64,000 nucleotides of DNA from Eretmocerus hayati. Taxonomy: Eukaryota > Arthropoda > Insecta > Hymenoptera > Aphelinidae. A model generated the notes under the pieces. The model worked only from the letters and a program-made list of their open reading frames with translations, was not told the DNA's origin and made no database searches. This document shows, piece by piece, positions 57,250-64,000 of the stretch (the first letter of the stretch is position 1; every line of letters starts with the position of its first letter). Location: NCBI GenBank assembly GCA_029851415.1, contig CM056744.1, positions 105,309,338 through 105,373,337 of the forward strand, in the 5' to 3' direction. The position numbers were made by a program, and so were the translations under genes.

Positions 57250-58735
57250 CTACTTATTTTTGACATGTTCTTTTCAAACTAAATTCTCTACACATGAATA
57301 TGCATACTCAAAAAATCAAGAGGATAGGCCAAAGGATAGACACACGTACACAAGTATACGTACACATAACGATGTACACACCCACACACACACCCACTCG
57401 CGCACAGCTCAACTGATTTTCACGCCTCGAGCAACCACGTTCCCAAACACAGCAAGAAATTACAGTCACGCGTATTGTATTATTGTCTCCACCAGAATCT
57501 CGTTGATCTTGATGAATTTCATCTTACCCAAATTACTCACACAAATGCAATCTTCAAATTAAGCATCAGAAACGTTAGCACAGTGAAATATACCAATTTA
57601 TTATTCACGTACAAGAACGACCTCGCGATAACGCTAACGCACACATTTCAAGGAAGCAACAAAGGGCGTCGCGTTCAATGGTCCGCTCATAGAAAGTCAG
57701 TGATCAAGAGGTTCTCGATGCCAAGCTTTTGCCGTCTTTCTATCTCTATCTCTCTCATTCTCGGTGGGAGTTTACGAAAATTTCGCTCGAGCAGCTTTGT
57801 GAATAATTTCTCAGATGTTTTCGCCTCAAGATTTAAGCGAGCGTAGAGAAAGGAAGATTGGAATGAGGCACCAAGAGTATAGATATAGTATTTGAATTTT
57901 CTCCTCTACTATACGCTTAAGCGAGTTTCTGAATTATGAGAGTTAGCTATCGATGCTTATGTTCCATGAAATGAACTTTCAAACTGCATCAGAGAGCTTG
58001 ACTTCCGTATCTTTCAATTGGCTTCGATTGCATGGATGCACGCGCCCCCTTTTACTGATATCGTGTATGTATAGTGTGTACGGAAATGGTAACAAGAAGC
58101 TGCTCACCCTCGCAATAGTGGTTGATGATTAATCATTCAGAGATAGGATTATGGAATCACGTAGGGTTGAATATGGAGTACAGAAGTAGATAAGCTAAAT
58201 CTGTAAATGGTGATTTTTTCGAAATTTTCTTTGTGGGACTCTTGATTAATGTGAGCCAGCTCACTGGCTGATTCGACTAGTATTTGATTAAAGTTAAGGG
58301 GTAGGAGAATTTTTTCAATTAGAAGATTCGGAAGTGCTTGAAATTGTGTGCTTTGTTTTCTCTAGAAGAAAGAAGTTGTTTTCGTGTTACGGGATTCTAC
58401 CATAATCTTTACACTCAATTCAAATTTTCATGCTCAATATTCTCAAGGGTTGAGATGGAACTAGTAACAATTCACTTCCCCCGACAGTACCTATGCGTTG
58501 TGAATCTTATTTTTTCTCGAAGCTCAAAAAACGTATATCTGTCGATTATCATCCATGTGTGAGTGTGTGTATGAGTGAGTGAGTGCGCGCATGCCCGTTT
58601 GCATGACTATAGGAGTGAGACCGCGTCTTCTCGATGGAAGAAAGCACTGTTCCTCATTCTAACAAATAGCTCAAAAACGTCTTCCCGCACAAGATGTATA
58701 TGCTGTTTTATAGGTTTCTGCGTGGAAATAAGCTG
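57250..58735. other. Intronic stretch
   Basis: TMTC2 intron. A CACACACCCAC patch lies at 57375-57405. No gene recognised. Confidence 0.5.
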
Positions 58736-58739
58736 TATC

Positions 58740-59775
58740 ACGACCTACACCTCACACAGCACAGCACACACCACAACCCACGGACCACACATGACACACC
58801 ACACACTACCCACAACACACCATGCACCACATACCAGCTACCACAATAGATGCGACACACCAAACACCACGCACCACACACCACACACCACATCACACAC
58901 GCCGCAGACCAAACACACACCCCACACGACACGCCACCCACAACACACGACGCATCAGTTAACACACACCACATACTAGTTACCACAATAGATGCGACAC
59001 ACCAAACACCAAACACCACGCACCACTCACTACACACCACACACCAAACACCACACGCCAAACACACACCCCACACGACACGCCACCCACAACACACGAC
59101 GCATCAGTTAACACACCACATACCAGTTACAACAATAGATGCGGCACACCAAACACCACGCACCACTCACTACACACCACACACCAAACACCACACACGA
59201 AACACACACCGCACACGACACACGACACACCTTACACACCACACACTAAACATCACACGCCAAACACACACCTTACACGACACGCCACCCAAAACACACG
59301 ACGCATCAGTTAACACACACCACATACCAGTTACCACGATAGATGCGACACACCAAACACCACGCACCACACACTACACACCATATCACACATGCCACAC
59401 ACCAAACACACACCGTACACGACACACCACGCATCAGATAACACACACCATATACCGGTTATCTCAGTAGATAAGATACACCAAACACCACGCACCAATC
59501 ACTACACACCACACACCAAATACCACGCGCCAAACACACGCAGCACACGACACACCTTACACATCACACACCCCACCCGACACGCCACCCACAACACACG
59601 ACACACCAGTTAACACACGCCATATATCAGTTACCACAGTAGATACGACATACAAAACAAGACGCACCACTCACTACACACCACACACTACACACCACAT
59701 CACACACGACACACCTCTCACCACAGACCATACACCATACACCACACACGCACCCACAAACATACACAATCACAC
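58740..59775. repeat. CA-rich satellite with higher-order units
   Basis: Built of CACACCA/CACCACA words, with a recurring non-simple block CATCAGTTAACACAC then CCAGTTACCACAATAGATGC at about 58945, 59105, 59305, 59430 and 59600 (a partial one at 58835). The spacing varies from about 125 to 200 bp. Long open frames on both strands are by-products of the repeat. Confidence 0.85.
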
Positions 59776-61130
59776 CCACTCATACACTCACATTCACAGA
59801 CGAAGATGAATTCCCATGAGTTGGGGTTACGATTGAGAAATAAAAATTAACCCAAATTCCATGAGTATTCTCCAGAGAACAAACCGGCACAAGCTCCATG
59901 GCAATGGAGAATTATTTCGACGACGAAAATTTCAATTCGATTGTTCAAAACATCGATCTCATTAGTAAGGAATATCAACATCCACAAACTTCTCACAAAA
60001 TGTTGGGAAACCCACTCGAGTTTTTCTGCGATGCTTCATTGGTACAATGATACAGAACTTTGTAACATAGCGAGTGAAAAAGGATTTAATATGAAATAAG
60101 ACCATGAGTTGTATTATTCTACGTCAGAAAAACTCAGTCAGGAGAAAAACGCATTCCTGGAGCTTTTGAAAGGTTAATGGATACTTGGAAAGATGATCTG
60201 GCAAATAAGCGCGCATAGACACATGAATTGTTGTTATGTGGAATTTTCATCACATTGCTCACGCTCGCAGTGGGAACGAGAGAGGCGTGAGTGCGAAATA
60301 TTGCATTTTTTGCACTCGTAAAAAGTGTATATGGGGAATCTAACATAGCTGCGAGTCATTGTAACCGCACTCTAATAATTTTCACGAATGTGGGATGAAA
60401 TTCAAAGACATGTTACTCGCATACTCGTGGTTTCAACATTTCACTTCGAGAAAGCTTTCTGATAATCTCTATCAGAAGCATTTTCCTCAGCGGTGTTGGT
60501 TATCGTGATTCAACATGGTTGTATGAGATAGTTAAAAAAGATAAGCTCTATTACAAGAATATCATAGAAATCTTCTAGAAAGCCGTAAGTGCACAAAAAA
60601 AGGTCTGTCTTATTCATTTGCATTAGATCAATCCCTGGAATGCTTCTAAGGTGGCTTTACTGAAATACTCTTCCCCATTAATTTATTCATAAAATGATGA
60701 CATAATTGAGACAAATTATTGAGAGATAAAATCACTCTCTCTAAGGTGAGATACGAATGAGATGATAATGCAAAATCATTGGATTCATTCAGATGATTAT
60801 AATGACAAAATACCAATCGATTGATGATACGCATCTGTATTAAATTTCATCAAAAAGCAAATCAACATGTCTGTAAAAGTTTTTCGATAAACAGAATCGT
60901 TCACCAATCTGATCGGCAAGTTCACTCATCTGGTTTCAAAAGTTTCCGATAAATTATCGCTAAATCTTGATGCGCGTTTGATCTGCGAAACCAAACGTTC
61001 GTCTGATCTCACACGGAATACCTAACCGTTTGAATCGGTAGCGTAATATGGGCACAGAGCCACATATATACACACATCACTCTCGTATTCCTCTGTGGGG
61101 AAACTGATGCACGCATTGAAATGCACTTGA
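59776..61130. other. Intronic stretch
   Basis: No recognised element or gene. Confidence 0.5.
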
Positions 61131-61134
61131 TCAA

Positions 61135-61377
61135 TTATCCACAACAGTCATAGGGTAAATGGATCGCCTTTATCGGTTTTCGTTGGGTCACAATTAAAAA
61201 TTCAAATCGTTCATCTAACGTATCTTCGTGAAAGGGAATTGAGGTTTCTTTGGTTATTGTCGCAAGATCATTAAATGTTTTCATATCCAAAATTCGAGGG
61301 AGTTCACAGATCTGAATCCACATTGATCCTAGAAGAAACTGAGATATGTAACAAATAAATTTTGTATTGTTATTCAA
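61135..61377 (-). pseudogene. Gene-like frame with a 3' splice site, unrecognised
   Basis: An 80-codon minus frame ending at TAA. A credible acceptor (ACATATCTCAG) precedes FLLGSMWIQICELPRILDMK, and the rest (segments TFNDLATITKETSIPFHEDT, FEFLIVTQRKPIKAIHLPYD) has protein-like composition. It could be the last exon of a small nested gene or a pseudogene remnant inside the TMTC2 intron. No family recognised and no firm upstream exon. Confidence 0.22.
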
Positions 61378-62038
61378 TTCAAATATTTGACTTCCTAACC
61401 TATTGGAAAGTTCCCTCTCTAATCCATCATGCCGTACACATAAAATATACTAAAAATGTTCAAATATCCCACTCAATAAATATATGAAATGATTTCAAAA
61501 ATTTTTGCAGTCCTCATCAGTTCTTATCTCCGAAATCAATCAAAATTGATTCAGTACTCGATAGATATTAACGATCGTGACCTTATTGCAGGTGGGAATT
61601 TCAAATTATGATTTCATTTCTTGGTCACTGGCAGGCTATATTTAAACAGCAAAACTGCTGTTTCCTGGTGACGTAGATTCATTTCGGGGGAATTCAACCC
61701 AATTTACGTACCTTCAAAGCTCCTTAAAATCTCAATGTCACACTTTTTGAAGGATTTTGATGAAAATCTTCAGAAAAAATTAGATGAGACTCCACGAAGA
61801 ATTTCACCTCTACAATTTATGTTGGTACGTCTCATATTTCTTTATTCTCAATATCAGTCAAACAAGTTCCTCAACTGATTGCATCTTAAGGAACCAGAAA
61901 ATAATCATTCATGACCCTCAATCGAGATACCCTAATGCTCAAAAATCATCATTGCCTCAAAAATGTCACGAGTATTCTGAGATGCTTTTTAATTTTTAAA
62001 TAAATATGATAAATCGAGCGCGTAATTTTACGTTTGGA

Positions 62039-62392
62039 TCAAGTTTTCATATCCATTTTATCAATTTTTGGAGAACCACTCGAGATGTTATTCAGTAAAC
62101 AGTTTGAGTCACACTCATTCAAAAATGATGTTAATTGATTCGAATCGAGAGATATTGTTTCCCGGATCATTTTTTTGGACGAATAATTACATATCATCAA
62201 AGTTGATCCATTCACTTGAAGCTGCGGCTGAGAAATATTACATCTATAAGGGAACACGTTCCCAATTTTTACAATATTCTCACACTTCTTGATCTCTGAT
62301 GGAGGCTTTAATCTTGGTCTGTTAAAATTTCCACGACGTTTGCAAAGAAGTATCAATTCATATTCTAATAATCCACACCAAAAGAGTCCTCC
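62039..62392 (-). pseudogene. Open minus frame, unrecognised
   Basis: About 117 codons without a stop, with no ATG near its beginning. Segments include CKRRGNFNRPRLKPPSEIKK and FPYRCNISQPQLQ. A possible donor (CAA|GTGAAT, near 62214) would join in phase 0 with the frame at 61135-61377. Weak evidence; it may be chance in AT-rich DNA. Confidence 0.18.
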
Positions 62393-62671
62393 TCATGAAC
62401 AAAAAAAACCCAACCATCGCTGATCTCACCGAAACATTCCCATAGACTTTGTCATTATTACCAACATCTCATAAGCTACAAAAATAGCTAACCTCGAAAC
62501 TCGTACAAAAGAAATGCCTCAAAGGCAAGTTCGTTAATCACAATAAGATGATAATAAAACCTCTACACATCTTTGAATCTCACAATATACTATCAACGCC
62601 AACAGCTCAAAAACAAACGGTATACAAGCTCATCGACCGAAAGCCAACCAACGAGATGTCACAAATTATCT

Positions 62672-62673
62672 CA

Positions 62674-62696
<23 letters not shown>
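62672..62696. repeat. (AT)n microsatellite
   Basis: About 12 TA units; another of about 10 bp to 15 bp lies at 63045-63060. Confidence 0.9.
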
Positions 62697-62705
<9 letters not shown>

Positions 62706-63196
62706 AGAGTCCTATATATATGCAGTACCTATCGAGCATCACTGCTCTAACGAATCATTGTCACCAACAGAAACTGTAACGGCCAACGAACAGTTCAACT
62801 CTCGTTCAAGCAGTCTAAGGGTTGTTCTAAAGCCTTCACCGACCATTATGAGGAGACAGAAAGGACTTTTCTCGTATATGGAAGAAAAAAAAGAGCGATA
62901 ACGAGCCTCTCTCTCTCACTCACTCTTGCTCTCTTCAAATCTTTATACAAGAAAACTCATGTGCCCAACGTCCGATAGCGATGTTTCCTCTACAATATAC
63001 GACCCTTTTATACCGGTGTTAACCTACCTCGAGATAGTATACATCATATATATATATATACCAGTATAACAAATATAAGAAGATTCTAGTGAAGATCTCT
63101 CATTTCCAGCCTCCAAACGCGAATAGTTACAACCGGAGCAGTAGTAACTCTCAGTATATGGTCAGACAAAGTTATATATATAGGTTATGTACTCAC

Positions 63197-63282
63197 GAGC
63201 AAGAGATGGCCTGAAGTGTATTGCTCTCTGGTAGCTGAGAATGGCCTCCTGATAATTGCGCCTTCCCTGTTGCAGTATACCC
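63197..63282 (-). CDS. Tmtc2: TMTC2 internal exon (TPR), most upstream in the window
   Basis: 86-nt exon. The acceptor is CTATGTTATAG and the donor GCTC|GTGAGT. After one base of a split codon it encodes GILQQGRRNYQEAILSYQRA then IHFRPSLA, a complete TPR helix B with the loop (YQEAI-SY-RAI-FRP) and the start of the next unit. It joins exon 42455-42699 through a split Gln codon. The acceptor has a weak polypyrimidine tract, so the exact first base is less sure than the frame. Earlier exons, with the membrane spans and glycosyltransferase region, are not in the window. Confidence 0.85.
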
Positions 63283-64000
63283 CTATAACATAGAATGAGA
63301 TATATACAACTCGTCACTGCACATTGCACGATACATTCGTCGTCTATATATCCTAGTATACGATATATAGATATCTGAGAGGAGAAATGGAAAGAGGTGA
63401 GGGGGAGGTAGCAAAAACAACGGGAGTAGGCTTATCGCATCCCAACAGACCCCTCGTAGCTGTACCACTGGTAGCAGTAGTAGTAGTAGTAGTAGTGGTA
63501 GCATAGTTGGGTACTGGAAGGGCTTATCGATGCGTTAGGATAGTATGACTATATATAGGCGAGTTTTACGCGTCGGTTAGCCCTTTGTGTATGACGATAG
63601 TGGCCTGCACATATATGGGATAACTGTAAGAGTGTGTGTAGTTGTAGTATATATAATGATAACCGTATGAATTTGTTATGGTATGTGAATTCATGTTGTG
63701 TACGCGTGTGATATACATATACGTGGTTTTGGATGCCGAATTGTGAAATTTTGTCACGTGAGCTTGCACTAATTTTCGGTGCTCGAACAATTCATCTTGA
63801 AAGGGGTGACATCATCATGGAAAACCCTTATCACTCAGAGTGACGTTGAATATTCCTCGGAATATTATTTTTTAGAATCTTAGAACCGGATCAAAGATTT
63901 TAAGATTTGGTCACAATACTAACGAATAACTTTTGGTGTGTGTATGTGCGACATGTATAAATGTGTATGTAGATGTTTGGATGTGTGTTTGTGCATGTGC
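63283..64000. other. Intron upstream of the first TMTC2 exon seen
   Basis: Contains (GTA)n at 63470-63502 and TG-rich sequence at 63930-64000. No further TMTC2 exon found. Confidence 0.6.

Noticed and set aside
58850..59470. 206-codon open frame (Thr/His/Pro-rich) and overlapping minus frames
   Set aside because: It lies wholly in CA-rich satellite; stops are absent because of the repeat composition, not coding constraint.
61135..62039. A nested gene joining the minus frames at 62392-62214 and 61363-61135
   Set aside because: The donor is weak, there is no start codon and no recognised domain; kept only as low-confidence frames.

Overview
This window is eukaryotic nuclear DNA, most likely from an insect or another arthropod. 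It is AT-rich, has spliced genes with very large introns, and is packed with arthropod-type transposon debris: Copia and gypsy-type LTR elements, TA- and TTAA-target MITEs, a tRNA-derived SINE, long foldback elements and microsatellites. There are no operons, prokaryotic genes or CRISPR arrays. The order of the organism cannot be fixed from the sequence alone.

The one confidently recognised host gene is the 3' half of a TMTC2-type protein (transmembrane and TPR repeat-containing protein O-mannosyltransferase) on the minus strand. Five exons (63282-63197, 42699-42455, 32555-32415, 29483-29399, 25142-24811) join in frame with clean GT-AG sites and give about 295 residues of C-terminal TPR repeats ending at TAA 24811. 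The N-terminal membrane part lies beyond position 64000. Its introns (20.5, 9.9, 2.9 and 4.3 kb) hold most of the mobile DNA in the right two thirds of the window.

Left of it (1-24 kb) are a TTAA-flanked MITE, an ankyrin-repeat ORF abutting a decayed Copia integrase fragment, a retroposed sequence between two identical 90-bp direct repeats, two adjacent TA-flanked MITEs, a probable small three-exon plus-strand gene (9234-9840, 118 aa, no recognised family), a 1.08-kb TA-flanked element, a 1.7-kb long inverted repeat (722-bp arms) and a foldback element at 19.6-21.1 kb.

Within the TMTC2 introns the main items are a young gag-only LTR retrotransposon (33952-37498, LTRs differing at one base, tRNA-Pro primer site, no pol), a TTAA MITE at 38.9 kb, a tRNA-like SINE at 43 kb, two copies of a repeat rich in nuclear-receptor half-sites, and a 7.75-kb nested structure (49490-57242). 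That structure is bounded by inverted ends at TTAA sites and filled with palindromes inside palindromes, including two members of the same foldback family seen at 19.6 kb. A CA-rich satellite (58.7-59.8 kb) lies beyond it. The foldback family and the nested TTAA palindrome complex are the least familiar items here.
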